Made by a program: the position numbers and the translations under genes
Notes under the pieces: model-generated
Told to the model about the DNA's origin: nothing
The model's database searches: none
Seen by the model: only the letters and a program-made list of their open reading frames with translations
DNA from: DSVQ01 sp964484765
GTDB taxonomy: Bacteria > Planctomycetota > Planctomycetia > Planctomycetales > Planctomycetaceae
Assembly: GCA_964484765.1 (NCBI GenBank)
Contig: CAZAGI010000023.1
Location: 1-64,000 of the forward strand
DNA length: 64,000 bases
Reading direction: 5' to 3'
Part shown: in pieces, positions 44,274-52,775 of the stretch
Numbering within the stretch: position 1 is the stretch's first letter
Layout: every line of letters starts with the position of its first letter

Positions 44274-45899
44274 ATGCTCAAATTGCTCATCTGGAGTTAT
44301 TTCCACCCTCAAGAGACGCTGCTGGGCTTGCTCGGCGCGTGTGCCGCGTTCTTTGCTGTATTGCTGCTCTTCAATCGCGTGCCGGTAAGCTACAACGTCC
44401 TCAATCTGGTCGTGCGGTGGAAAAACACGGCGATGACGGCGCTCGCGTTCACAATGGTCATCGGCCTGCTGACGGTGATGCTCGGCTTCGTGAACGGCAT
44501 GTATGCGCTGACGGAGAACAGCGGGCAACCCGGAAATCTGCTGATCCTCGCGGAGGGGTCGACGGATGAAAGCTTCAGCAACCTCGGCTTTTCGGACCTC
44601 AGCGATCTCGAGAATCAGCGCGGGATTGTGAAGGACGAAGACGGTCAGCCGCTGGCGAGCCGCGAGACGTACCTCGTTGCCAGTCAACCGATTCTGAACC
44701 CGCAGCCGGGGCGGCCGAAACGGCGGTTTCTGCAAGTCCGCGGCGTCGATCAACCCGAACGATCGGCCCGCGTGCACGCCATGTCACTGCAGCCCAACAG
44801 CAACTGGTTTTCGGAAGCCGGTGTCCGCGAGGTGGAAGGACGCAGTGGGTTATCGCTGGTGGAGGTGGTTCTCGGCAACGGGATTGCCGGTGAACTCGGC
44901 GCGGACCGTTCGCCCGCGGAAATGGCGAAGGCCAAGAATCGTGATCGGCTTGAAGCCGGCGACACGTTTCATGTGGGTGATCGCGAATGGCTCGTCGCCG
45001 GCGTGATGCAGCCCAGCGGCTCGACCTACGATTCGGAAGTCTGGGCCAAGCAATCGCTGATCGGACCGATGTTCGGTAAATCGGGCTGCACGACATTGGT
45101 CGTGCGGACGTTTGTCGACCGGTCGCTCATCGACGATGCTCTCGCCGATAAGCTTGTCAAAACCGAGGAAGTTCCGGCACAACCCGCCAGCACCGACCCC
45201 GATGCGCCGCGCGAGGCCGAAGAGGCGAAAGTCATCACCACGCCTCTCGTCTGGCTGACAGACGAGCACAAACAATTGCTGGCCGACCGCATCGCCGCGT
45301 TGCCAGCGGATGATACGGAGACGCAAGTGTCGCTCGACGGACTGCCGCCGCGGACCGTGAAGGCGCTGCGGGATGCGGCGGCGCTGCGGCTCAAGAAGTT
45401 CTTCACGACTGAATACGAAAAATCGGCGGTCGCGCCGCAGGTCGAATCGGAGTATTTCGCCAATCTTTCGGCCACGAACATTCAGTTTCTGATTGCCATC
45501 GCCGTGGTCACCTGCATCATGTCGCTCGGCGGGATCTTCGGGGTGATGAATACGATGTTCGCCACTGTCAGCCAGCGGACCAAAGACATCGGTGTGCTGC
45601 GGCTCCTGGGTTACAAGCGCTGGCAGATTCTGGTGTCGTTCCTGTTGGAATCGCTGGTGCTCGCGCTGTTCGGTGGGTTGGTCGGTTGCCTGATTGGCTC
45701 CTTCGCCGACGGCGCTACCGCGAACAGCATCGTCACCGGCGGACCGGGCGGCGGGGGGAAGTTTGTGGTCCTTCGCATCACCGTCGACACTGTGATTCTC
45801 GGTTCGGGCTTGCTGCTTTCGATCGGGATGGGCTTCCTCGGCGGCCTCATTCCCGCGTTCACGGCCATGCGATTAACGGCGTTGGAAGCGCTGCGCTGA
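44274..45899 (+). CDS. ABC transporter permease, FtsX/MacB type
   Basis: A 541-residue permease. It has an N-terminal helix pair (LGLLGACAAFFAVLLLF; AMTALAFTMVIGLLTVMLGF), a large extracytoplasmic domain (about 100-395), and three C-terminal helices with the FtsX signature (FLIAIAVVTCIMSLGGIFGV, TKDIGVLRLLGYKRWQI, GFLGGLIPAFTAMRLTALEALR). FtsX/MacB permeases couple an ATPase to periplasmic work or export. Neither an ATPase nor an adaptor is adjacent; the HlyD/DevB-like gene at 30364-31437 is a possible functional partner. ATG 44274. Confidence 0.9.
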   Translation: MLKLLIWSYFHPQETLLGLLGACAAFFAVLLLFNRVPVSYNVLNLVVRWKNTAMTALAFTMVIGLLTVMLGFVNGMYALTENSGQPGNLLILAEGSTDESFSNLGFSDLSDLENQRGIVKDEDGQPLASRETYLVASQPILNPQPGRPKRRFLQVRGVDQPERSARVHAMSLQPNSNWFSEAGVREVEGRSGLSLVEVVLGNGIAGELGADRSPAEMAKAKNRDRLEAGDTFHVGDREWLVAGVMQPSGSTYDSEVWAKQSLIGPMFGKSGCTTLVVRTFVDRSLIDDALADKLVKTEEVPAQPASTDPDAPREAEEAKVITTPLVWLTDEHKQLLADRIAALPADDTETQVSLDGLPPRTVKALRDAAALRLKKFFTTEYEKSAVAPQVESEYFANLSATNIQFLIAIAVVTCIMSLGGIFGVMNTMFATVSQRTKDIGVLRLLGYKRWQILVSFLLESLVLALFGGLVGCLIGSFADGATANSIVTGGPGGGGKFVVLRITVDTVILGSGLLLSIGMGFLGGLIPAFTAMRLTALEALR

Positions 45900-45947
45900 A
45901 AACCCCTCATGCTGTTGGAAACCATGGGGTGACAAGGACGGTCCTTG

Positions 45948-46277
45948 ATGCCGTATGTTTGCCCGAAGTGTGAAACGGTCCAGGACGTGCCCCGGCTGCC
46001 GCCATGGTATCCGTGGAGATTGCATTACACCTTTCGTTGTCAGACTTGCGCGACGATGCTGCGGCTGCATCGCTCGCAATCGGCGGTGATTTGTGCACGA
46101 GTCGTTTCGACGGCGATGGTGGGTCTCTTTTGCAGCCTCTGGGAAGAATTGCCAACGGATTTGCCTCTCATCCCGCGAACGCTCTTTCATTTGGCGATCT
46201 TGGTGGGACTCATGCTGTTGTGCCTTGCGACATGGATTCCCCCGCAGTGTCAGCCCGTCGTTCACAGCGACGAATGA
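45948..46277 (+). CDS. Zinc-ribbon membrane protein
   Basis: A 109-residue protein with an N-terminal Cys4 ribbon (YVCPKCETVQD and FRCQTCATML) followed by two hydrophobic helices (SAVICARVVSTAMVGLFCSL and TLFHLAILVGLMLLCLATW). Its function is unknown. ATG 45948 follows the permease gene by 48 bp, so the two may be co-transcribed. Confidence 0.7.
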   Translation: MPYVCPKCETVQDVPRLPPWYPWRLHYTFRCQTCATMLRLHRSQSAVICARVVSTAMVGLFCSLWEELPTDLPLIPRTLFHLAILVGLMLLCLATWIPPQCQPVVHSDE

Positions 46278-46333
46278 ACTGCTTGCGGGCGATTTCGCAC
46301 GGAAACATCGGTCTATCTCCACTCGCCGCCCAG

Positions 46334-46458
46334 GGTGATCGTTTTTTCAAAGTCGGGGGGAACGAATCATCGAGTTCCACCGTCTTTATTAAGTTGGTGG
46401 TGGAATTCGGGGACTCGTTCCACCCTGCGCATCACCCACCTTGAAAAAGGCGATCACC
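46334..46458. repeat. 125-bp imperfect inverted repeat
   Basis: GGTGATCG with a T-run at 46334-46349 pairs with the T-complement arm and CGATCACC at 46441-46458, and inner parts (GTTCCACC/GGTGGAA) also pair. It fills most of the 308-bp gap before the PAS-GAF-REC gene. Confidence 0.7.
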
Positions 46459-46585
46459 TTGACTCGCGGCCAGAGCGCTGTTGCTGTGAAGGAATTCGCC
46501 GCGCTATAATCACAGTTCACGCCGTCGCTGACTGGCGGGTTGTCAGACGACCCCGCCGGGCGATTGGTGCAGGAGCGGAGATTTC

Positions 46586-48286
46586 GTGTCAGAGCGGCCC
46601 CCCATTCTGGTCCTCGGTGCCGATGAACCCGGCGCACTTCCCGAGGATTTACGGGACCGCTTCGGAACGCAGTTTGAACTCGTCCGCTGGACGCCGACGC
46701 AGCAATGGCCGCAATCTCCCCCCACCGACGCGTATCGCTGCGTTGTTCTGTGCGGTTCACAGTCGCATCATGTTCCCGAGCTGATGCAGCTCGACGGCAT
46801 TCTGAAACACCTCCCGCAGGGGATCGCGGTTGTTGACCCGGAATACCGCATCCGCTGGAGCAATGATCGGCTCGCCGCGCTGATTGGCCGCCCGGTGGTC
46901 GCCGACGAAAACTTCTTCCAGGCCTTCGGCTCGCCGGAAACGATCGGTCCGGAGTTCGCGCCGTTTCATACGGTCGATGCGCTGGACGACACGTGCTCGA
47001 CCACGTTGCACGTCGGCGAGAAAACGTACTACGAAGTCGTCGGCGCTCCGGTCTATGGCCCGGATAATTTCCCCCAACTCGCAGTCGTCACCGTTCGCGA
47101 TGTTTCGTCGGACATGATCGTTCGCCAGAAGCTCAAAGCGATCTACCAGGCCGGACTGGAACTCGGGGAACTCTCTGCCGAAGATGTGGTCGAACTGACC
47201 GCGGAAGACCGGATCGAACTGCTCAAACAGAAGATTGTCCAGTTCACGCAGGACGTGCTGGAGTTCCAGACGATCGAAATTCGGCTGGTTGACAAACAGA
47301 CCAATGAGCTGGAGTCGCTGCTGCAGGTGGGGATGTCACCCGAGGCCGCCAGTCGGAAATTGTTCGCCTCAGAAACTGGCAACGGCGTAACCGGTTACGT
47401 GGCGTCGACCGGTAAGAGCTATTTGTGCGAGGACACGTCACACGATCCGCGCTATCTGCAGGGAGCGGACGGGGCCCGCAGTTCGCTCACCGTCCCCTTG
47501 ATGCTGCACGATCAAATTCTGGGCACTTTCAACTGCGAAAGCGCGCAGGTTCACGGCTTCGGCCACAACGACCTGCAGTTCCTGGAATTATTCTGCCGCG
47601 AAGTCGCGATCGCGCTCAACACCCTGGAATTACTCGTCGCGGAAAAACTCGCCACGACGACCGAGAGCACCGATCTCATTTTGAAAGAGATGGCGCAGCC
47701 GATCGACGAAATCCTCAACGATACGGCGTGGATTCTCGAGCGGTATATCGGCCACGATCCCGCTGTCTGCGAGCGGTTGCAACGCGTGCTGAAACACACG
47801 CGGAGCGTGCGGCAGCTGGTCCATCGTGTCGGTGAAACGATCGCGCCGAAAGTGCAGAACGCGCCAGTGCCGTTACGGGCGGCGCGGCCGAAATTGCGGC
47901 AAAAACGCGTGCTCGTGGTCGATAACGATGAAAGCGTGCGGATCGCCGCCCACGAATTGCTGGGGCGGTTTGGCTGCGAAGTGGAGACAGCCCATCATGG
48001 CGAAGAAGCGCTGCTGATGGTCCGCAGTTTTCACTACGACGCGGTGATCATCGATATTCGCCTGCCCGATATGACCGGATACGATTGCTTCGTCGGCGTC
48101 CGCCAATTGAGCGAACATCTGCCGGTGATCCTGATGACCGGCTTCGGTTACGACCCGGCCCACTCGATCGTGAAAGCCCGCCAGGCGGGGCTGAAATCGG
48201 TTCTCTACAAACCGTTCCGACTCGATCAACTGCTGAAAGAAGTCGAAACCGCCGTCGGGGGTGGACCGGACGAACCGCCCGCCTGA
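46586..48286 (+). CDS. PAS-GAF-receiver signalling protein
   Basis: A 566-residue cytosolic regulator. A short N-terminal region leads to a PAS domain (about 70-185: LKHLPQGIAVVDPEYRIRWS), a GAF domain (about 195-365: VTGYVASTGKSYLCEDTSHD, SSLTVPLMLHDQILGTFNCE), a helical linker resembling a histidine-kinase dimer domain but without a clear phospho-His, and a receiver domain (about 440-555: KRVLVVDNDESVRIAA). The phospho-acceptor is Asp490 in IIDIRLPDMTGYD, with Lys near YKPFRLDQL. There is no kinase ATPase or output domain, so it may be a phosphorylation-dependent scaffold or stand-alone receiver. The start is GTG 46586. Confidence 0.88.
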   Translation: MSERPPILVLGADEPGALPEDLRDRFGTQFELVRWTPTQQWPQSPPTDAYRCVVLCGSQSHHVPELMQLDGILKHLPQGIAVVDPEYRIRWSNDRLAALIGRPVVADENFFQAFGSPETIGPEFAPFHTVDALDDTCSTTLHVGEKTYYEVVGAPVYGPDNFPQLAVVTVRDVSSDMIVRQKLKAIYQAGLELGELSAEDVVELTAEDRIELLKQKIVQFTQDVLEFQTIEIRLVDKQTNELESLLQVGMSPEAASRKLFASETGNGVTGYVASTGKSYLCEDTSHDPRYLQGADGARSSLTVPLMLHDQILGTFNCESAQVHGFGHNDLQFLELFCREVAIALNTLELLVAEKLATTTESTDLILKEMAQPIDEILNDTAWILERYIGHDPAVCERLQRVLKHTRSVRQLVHRVGETIAPKVQNAPVPLRAARPKLRQKRVLVVDNDESVRIAAHELLGRFGCEVETAHHGEEALLMVRSFHYDAVIIDIRLPDMTGYDCFVGVRQLSEHLPVILMTGFGYDPAHSIVKARQAGLKSVLYKPFRLDQLLKEVETAVGGGPDEPPA

Positions 48287-48307
48287 ACCGCTGGTGATAA
48301 TGCAATC

Positions 48308-48389
48308 GGTGGCCGAGGCTGGACCGACCAGCCCCGGAACGGACGGTGCTGTTTCCGGGGTTAGCGAGGACGCTCCAACCCCGGCCACC
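48308..48389. repeat. Long GC-rich inverted repeat
   Basis: GGTGGCCG (48308-48315) pairs with CGGCCACC at 48382-48389; inner stems CCCCGGAA/TTTCCGGGG pair too. It lies between the convergent PAS-GAF-REC and HicB-like genes. It could act as a terminator but has no T-run. Confidence 0.65.
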
Positions 48390-48402
48390 CGTCGCCGGTC
48401 TC

Positions 48403-48696
48403 CTAAAGATGCACCGGAATAAACCGTTCCACTTCCCCTGCTGCCGGTGACAGCGCCGGATTGTTCCATGGGATCGGTTCTTTCTTCACCTCATGTTCGT
48501 GGAGAAAAAACTTGAACCGCGAGACGATCGCCATCAGCGTCTCGCGCTCGGTCGCTCCGTCGGCGACAATCTGCGGCGCTCGCGCACAGCGCGCCTTCCA
48601 GCGATCCCCCGGCGACGTTGGTTTCGTCAGCAACACATGACAATCAAACACAGGCACCGGCGTCGTCACCGGCAACGGATCATGATTCACAGCCAT
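48403..48696 (-). CDS. Small HicB-like protein
   Basis: A 97-residue protein. The centre (DRWKARCARAPQIVADGATERETLMAIVSRF) has the spacing of a HicB-type partial RNase-H fold: a beta strand with a C-A-x-x-P turn, then an acidic loop and a helix with S/T-E-R-E-x-L. It lacks the usual HicA toxin neighbour and the HicB DNA-binding tail, so a degenerate or stand-alone antitoxin-like or RNA/peptide-binding protein is the most I can infer. ATG 48696 removes a 8-residue unlikely extension. It is downstream of the SGNH hydrolase gene on the same strand. Confidence 0.6.
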   Translation of the reverse strand: MAVNHDPLPVTTPVPVFDCHVLLTKPTSPGDRWKARCARAPQIVADGATERETLMAIVSRFKFFLHEHEVKKEPIPWNNPALSPAAGEVERFIPVHL

Positions 48697-48733
48697 CGTC
48701 CTCAAACCATTCGAAACCAAGACCAGAAGATTC

Positions 48734-48814
48734 TGCCACGAAAAGGCACAAAGGTCACAAAAGGAAATGCTTGAGAGCCTGCTTCTTCTGTGACTTTTGT
48801 GCCTTTTCGTGGCA
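48734..48814. repeat. Inverted repeat of the CCACGAAAAGGCACAA family
   Basis: Arms at 48734-48759 and 48789-48814 match over 26 bp with one mismatch, built on TGCCACGAAAAGGCACAA. A more decayed copy is at 13412-13602. It lies in the 163-bp gap between the HicB-like gene start and the SGNH hydrolase gene stop. Confidence 0.85.
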
Positions 48815-48859
48815 AAAACTCCGGGAATTCCCGGACTAGCGCGACATCCTGAGAAACAA

Positions 48860-50077
48860 CTATTTGGCTTCCATCAACCCGGAATCACACAGCGCCGCGG
48901 CGATGAATTTCCCAGCGACTTCGTGGCCCGGTTCATTCCAATGCCCGCTGCCGGGCGAGGTATTCTGAAAACCGTGGAAGTAGATTCTGTCACGCTGGGC
49001 GATCGTCCGCATCGGCTTGGTCAGTGAAAGAAATGGAAAACCGCGCTCGTCCGAGAGTCGCTGCAGTCGCCGATCGGGCTCGTCCAGGTCGTTCGCATTC
49101 AGCCGCTTGGCCGTCGCGGCGATGAAATCCGGATCGGGGTGCACCTGCACGGCGTTGTTGAGTTCCACCACGAAGAACTTCGCGCCCCGTGCGCGAACCT
49201 CATCGTGCATCAAGCCGATGACGCCCTCCGTAATCATCCAGGCGCGCTCCCAACGTTCGTCGATCGGTGGGCCGAACACTGCCGCGTCGAGACCGCTTTC
49301 CGCGACGGATGCTGCAGACGGTGATTGCCACCACTCTTTGATCCGTTCTTTGGCACGATACACCGCCGAGATGACCCGCACGTGGCGAATCAGCCCGTCT
49401 TTCGTGCGAAATGTCCACGATTCCTGCCGGCGCCGCCGATCGGCATCGTCCCGAAACGAATCGTCAAGCTCGAGGCGGCCATCCACCAGATCGTAGAAAG
49501 GCCGTGCCTGATCGGGTTCCAGTTCTCGTGAGTTATTTCGCACGTCATTGCCCGGCAGAAATGCCAGCAGCACGATGTCCGGTTCGTAAGACCAGACGAC
49601 TTGCCGCAGCATCTGCAATTCCTGCGTGGTTCCATAGCCCGAGATGCCGAAGCTCAGCACTTCCACGGATCGCCCGTGCCGTGAGGGGCAATCCGCGAGT
49701 TCCCGTTCGATGACCGACCAGAACGCCGACGTGATCGGTACCTGCAGGGCTTCGGTGAATGAGTCGCCCAGCACCGCGATCCGCAGTGTGCCCGGCGGCT
49801 TTTTCACGGAGTGCTCATGGTCGTGAAACCCGGCGCTATTCGTCGTGACCAGCACGCGGCCTTCCGTCAGATTCCAGAACCGTGCTCGAGGATTGAGCGT
49901 GACGATTCCGGCCGCGTTGCTCTGGTATGGAGCGGCGAAATCGAGCCCGAAAAGACGGAGTGTTCCTTCCGCGAGGACGACGGCGATTCCCGTTCCCAGG
50001 ATGATCGCCAGCAGTCGTACTCGCCAGAATCTCTGGCGGCGAGAAGCCGGGTGAATCAGGGATGCGGGGGGGTTCAT
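48860..50077 (-). CDS. Membrane-anchored SGNH/GDSL hydrolase
   Basis: A 405-residue protein with one N-terminal helix (LLAIILGTGIAVVLAEGTLR) and an extracytoplasmic SGNH hydrolase domain. Block I is IAVLGDSFTEALQVP, a Gly block is FGISGYGTTQELQML, the Asn block is LLAFLPGNDVRNN, and the catalytic His is in HWNEPGHEVAG. Such enzymes remove or add acyl groups on sugars. It is divergent from the carbamoyltransferase gene with 75 bp between the starts, and this SGNH-carbamoyltransferase-SxtJ-DUF5989 set recurs in other bacteria by my knowledge of the families. ATG 50077 is preferred over an upstream GTG at 50098. Confidence 0.88.
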   Translation of the reverse strand: MNPPASLIHPASRRQRFWRVRLLAIILGTGIAVVLAEGTLRLFGLDFAAPYQSNAAGIVTLNPRARFWNLTEGRVLVTTNSAGFHDHEHSVKKPPGTLRIAVLGDSFTEALQVPITSAFWSVIERELADCPSRHGRSVEVLSFGISGYGTTQELQMLRQVVWSYEPDIVLLAFLPGNDVRNNSRELEPDQARPFYDLVDGRLELDDSFRDDADRRRRQESWTFRTKDGLIRHVRVISAVYRAKERIKEWWQSPSAASVAESGLDAAVFGPPIDERWERAWMITEGVIGLMHDEVRARGAKFFVVELNNAVQVHPDPDFIAATAKRLNANDLDEPDRRLQRLSDERGFPFLSLTKPMRTIAQRDRIYFHGFQNTSPGSGHWNEPGHEVAGKFIAAALCDSGLMEAK

Positions 50078-50152
50078 GGAAGGTCGGTCTTCACTCAATT
50101 CGCTGCGTCCGCTACGCTGTCTACTTCACGGAGGAAGCCCCTTGGTCAGCGG

Positions 50153-52003
50153 ATGAAGATGACGGCGATTCTGGGGATATCGGCATTCTATCACGACTCG
50201 GCCGCCGCACTGGTGGTGGACGGGGAGATCGTCGCCGCCGCGCAGGAAGAACGCTTCACCCGGATCAAACACGATGCCGCCTTTCCCAGCAAGGCCATTG
50301 AATACTGTCTGGCCGAAGCGAAACTCGCGCCCGCCGATCTCGATTTCGTCTGCTTCTACGAAAAGCCGTTGCTGAAATTCGAGCGCCTGCTGGAAACGTA
50401 TCTGTGTTACGCGCCCGCCGGGCTGCAATCGTTCAGGGCGGCATTGCCCATCTGGTTGAAGCAGAAGCTGTTCCTGAAACGGGAACTCAACCGCGGGCTG
50501 AATCATCAGTACAAGCGCCGGTACGTTTACCTCGAACATCATGAATCGCATGCCGCGAGCGCGTTTTTTCCGTCGCCGTATGAATCTGCCGCGGTACTGA
50601 CCGTCGACGGCGTTGGCGAATGGGCCACGGCGACTTACGGGGTGGGCGAGGGGAACCGGCTCAAACTCACCCACGAGCTGCGCTTCCCGCACTCGCCGGG
50701 GATGTTGTACACGGCGTTCACCTATTTCACCGGGTTCAAGGTGAACTCGGGAGAATACAAGCTGATGGGCCTCGCCCCGTATGGCGACCCGAAATATGTC
50801 GACCTGATCCGCGAGAAACTCATCGACATCAAGCCGGACGGATCGTTCCGGCTCAACATGGATTACTTCAATTACTGCCAGGGACTGACGATGACTTCCC
50901 GGCGGTTCGATGAATTGTTCGGTGGTCCGCCCCGGCAACCGGAGTCGCCCCTCACACAACGGGAGATGGACCTCGCCGCCTCGGTGCAGGTGGTGACCGA
51001 AGAAATCCTGCTGAAGATGGCCCGGCACATTCACGCAGAAACGGGACAGAAGAATCTCTGCCTCGCCGGCGGTGTGGCGCTGAACTGTGTGGCGAACGGC
51101 AAGATTCTGCGCGAAGGGCCGTTCGAATCGATCTGGATTCAACCCGCCGCCGGTGATGCTGGTGGAGCACTCGGAGCCGCGCTGTTCTGCTGGTACCAGC
51201 TCCTTGACAACCAGCGCACCGCTGCCACGAACGGGACAGACTATCAACGCGGTTCGCTTCTCGGCCCGGCTCCCGTAGAAGGCGATGTCCAAGCGTACCT
51301 TGATCGCGTCGGGGCGAAGTATCAGCACTTCATTGATGACGACAGTCTGTGCAATCACGTCGCCCAGATGATTGCCAGCGAAAAAGTCATCGGCTGGGTC
51401 CAGGGTCGGATGGAATTTGGCCCTCGCGCTCTCGGCGGTCGCAGCATCATCGGCGATGCCCGCAGCGCGGCGATGCAATCGACGATGAACATCAAAACCA
51501 AGTTCCGCGAATCATTCCGCCCGTTCGCTCCGTCGGTACTGGCCGAACGAACGCACGAACACTTCGACATGGCCGAGGGCGTTCCGAGTCCGTATATGCT
51601 GCTCGTCGCCCCAGTCCGCTCCGAAAAACGCCGGGAAATGACGGCCGACGAACAAAAGCTGTTCGGCATCGACAAACTGAAAACCGTGCGGTCGCACCTC
51701 CCGGCCATCACACACGTCGATTACTCCGCCCGCGTGCAATCGGTTGATGCCCAACGCAACCCGCGGTATTACAAACTGATCAAGTCGTTCGAGCAGCAAA
51801 CCGGATCGCCGGTGGTGATCAACACCAGCTTTAACGTCCGTGGCGAACCGATTGTCTGCACTCCGGAGGACGCCTATCGCTGCTTCCTGGCGTGCAACAT
51901 GGATATTCTCGTCCTCGACCGGTTCGTCATGAAGAAAGAAGATCAACCACAGATGTCACCCGACGAAGTGGCGAAGTACTTGGCCAAGTTCAAACTGGAT
52001 TGA
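50153..52003 (+). CDS. NodU/CmcH-family carbamoyltransferase
   Basis: A 616-residue enzyme that transfers carbamoyl from carbamoyl phosphate, through carbamoyl-adenylate, to a hydroxyl of a sugar or other small molecule. The N-terminal part has ILGISAFYHDSAAALVVDGE and the metal/ATP motif EHHESHAASA at 128-137, followed by VLTVDGVGEW. The C-terminal YrdC-like part has GRMEFGPRALGGRSIIGDAR near 418 and INTSFNVRGEPIVCTPEDAY near 557. All expected motifs are present, so it should be active. Start ATG 50153 (or 50159). SxtJ and DUF5989 genes follow; the acceptor is probably an envelope or secreted glycan. Confidence 0.95.
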   Translation: MKMTAILGISAFYHDSAAALVVDGEIVAAAQEERFTRIKHDAAFPSKAIEYCLAEAKLAPADLDFVCFYEKPLLKFERLLETYLCYAPAGLQSFRAALPIWLKQKLFLKRELNRGLNHQYKRRYVYLEHHESHAASAFFPSPYESAAVLTVDGVGEWATATYGVGEGNRLKLTHELRFPHSPGMLYTAFTYFTGFKVNSGEYKLMGLAPYGDPKYVDLIREKLIDIKPDGSFRLNMDYFNYCQGLTMTSRRFDELFGGPPRQPESPLTQREMDLAASVQVVTEEILLKMARHIHAETGQKNLCLAGGVALNCVANGKILREGPFESIWIQPAAGDAGGALGAALFCWYQLLDNQRTAATNGTDYQRGSLLGPAPVEGDVQAYLDRVGAKYQHFIDDDSLCNHVAQMIASEKVIGWVQGRMEFGPRALGGRSIIGDARSAAMQSTMNIKTKFRESFRPFAPSVLAERTHEHFDMAEGVPSPYMLLVAPVRSEKRREMTADEQKLFGIDKLKTVRSHLPAITHVDYSARVQSVDAQRNPRYYKLIKSFEQQTGSPVVINTSFNVRGEPIVCTPEDAYRCFLACNMDILVLDRFVMKKEDQPQMSPDEVAKYLAKFKLD

Positions 52004-52118
52004 GGAGAGGTGGCAGGTGATCGGTGGTGGGGGATCGGCAGAAAAGTGCTATCCACATCCCTGATCGTATCCTGTCTTCTCTGCCGACCACCTATCACCT
52101 ACCAACGACCACCTACCC
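52004..52118. repeat. Imperfect inverted repeat between carbamoyltransferase and SxtJ genes
   Basis: GGTGGCAGGTGATCGGTGGT on the left (from 52009) and CACCTATCACCTACC with TCTGCCGACC on the right pair imperfectly. The right arm ends at the base before the SxtJ ATG, so no purine-rich ribosome site is visible there. Confidence 0.7.
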
Positions 52119-52535
52119 ATGTCGCTTGTGTCCATCCCCTGGAATCCGTCCCGCAAAGACCTGCGAATTTTCGCGGCGTTGCAGGTGCTGTTTTTCGCGT
52201 TCATCGCCTGGAGCGTGTGGCGCAGAACCGGATCCACGACGATCGCGGGATGGATCGTCGCGGCCTCGGCGCTTGTCGGCGTTGTGGGTGTCATCGCCCC
52301 GGCGGCAATTCGCTGGATTTACGTCGGCTGGATGATCGCCGTTTTTCCCATCGGTTGGATTGTGTCGCACACGATCATCGCCGCAGTCTATTATCTGGTG
52401 ATCACACCCATCGGGTTGATCATGCGACTCTCAGGTCGCGATCCGATGGACCGACGGTTTGATCCGTCAGCGCCGACTTATTGGCGCGAACGACCGCCGA
52501 CACCGAACAACGCCCGCTATTTCCGCCAGTTCTGA
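52119..52535 (+). CDS. SxtJ-family membrane protein
   Basis: A 138-residue membrane protein with about four helices (DLRIFAALQVLFFAFIAWSV, IAGWIVAASALVGVVGVIAP, IYVGWMIAVFPIGWIVSHTI, AVYYLVITPIGLIMRL) and a polar C-terminus (RDPMDRRFDPSAPTYW). This is the SxtJ family, first noted beside carbamoyltransferases such as SxtI in saxitoxin clusters, and often found with NodU-like enzymes outside such clusters. Its job is unknown; a membrane helper for the carbamoyltransferase is plausible. ATG 52119 directly follows a repeat arm. Confidence 0.88.
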   Translation: MSLVSIPWNPSRKDLRIFAALQVLFFAFIAWSVWRRTGSTTIAGWIVAASALVGVVGVIAPAAIRWIYVGWMIAVFPIGWIVSHTIIAAVYYLVITPIGLIMRLSGRDPMDRRFDPSAPTYWRERPPTPNNARYFRQF

Positions 52536-52545
52536 GAACACCGTC

Positions 52546-52755
52546 ATGAATGAACCTGCAGACAATTCTTCGACGAACTCGTTCGCTCAGCAAGCTGATG
52601 AAGAAGCTCCCGGTCTCATCGCCGAACTGTGGGATTTCCTCAAATACAACAAGAAGTGGTGGCTGTTGCCCATCATCGTCGTATTGGGCCTGGTGGGTGT
52701 GCTAGTGCTCCTCAGCAGTTCCGCCATTGCCCCGTTCATTTATCCGCTGTTCTAA
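52546..52755 (+). CDS. DUF5989 small membrane protein
   Basis: A 69-residue single-helix protein with the DUF5989 pattern: LIAELWDFLKYNKKWWLLPI leading straight into the helix IVVLGLVGVLVLLSSSAIAP and ending FIYPLF. Proteins of this family sit beside SxtJ and carbamoyltransferase genes. It starts 10 bp after the SxtJ stop, so the three genes form an operon. Function is unknown; a small subunit of a membrane complex is inferred. Its stop is 20 bp from that of the convergent GT39 gene. Confidence 0.85.
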   Translation: MNEPADNSSTNSFAQQADEEAPGLIAELWDFLKYNKKWWLLPIIVVLGLVGVLVLLSSSAIAPFIYPLF

Positions 52756-52775
52756 GCCCTGTGACTGAGGACTGA

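Noticed and set aside
49811..50152. N-terminal extension of the carbamoyltransferase frame
   Set aside because: It overlaps the divergent SGNH gene and precedes the conserved family start MTAILGISAFYHD.
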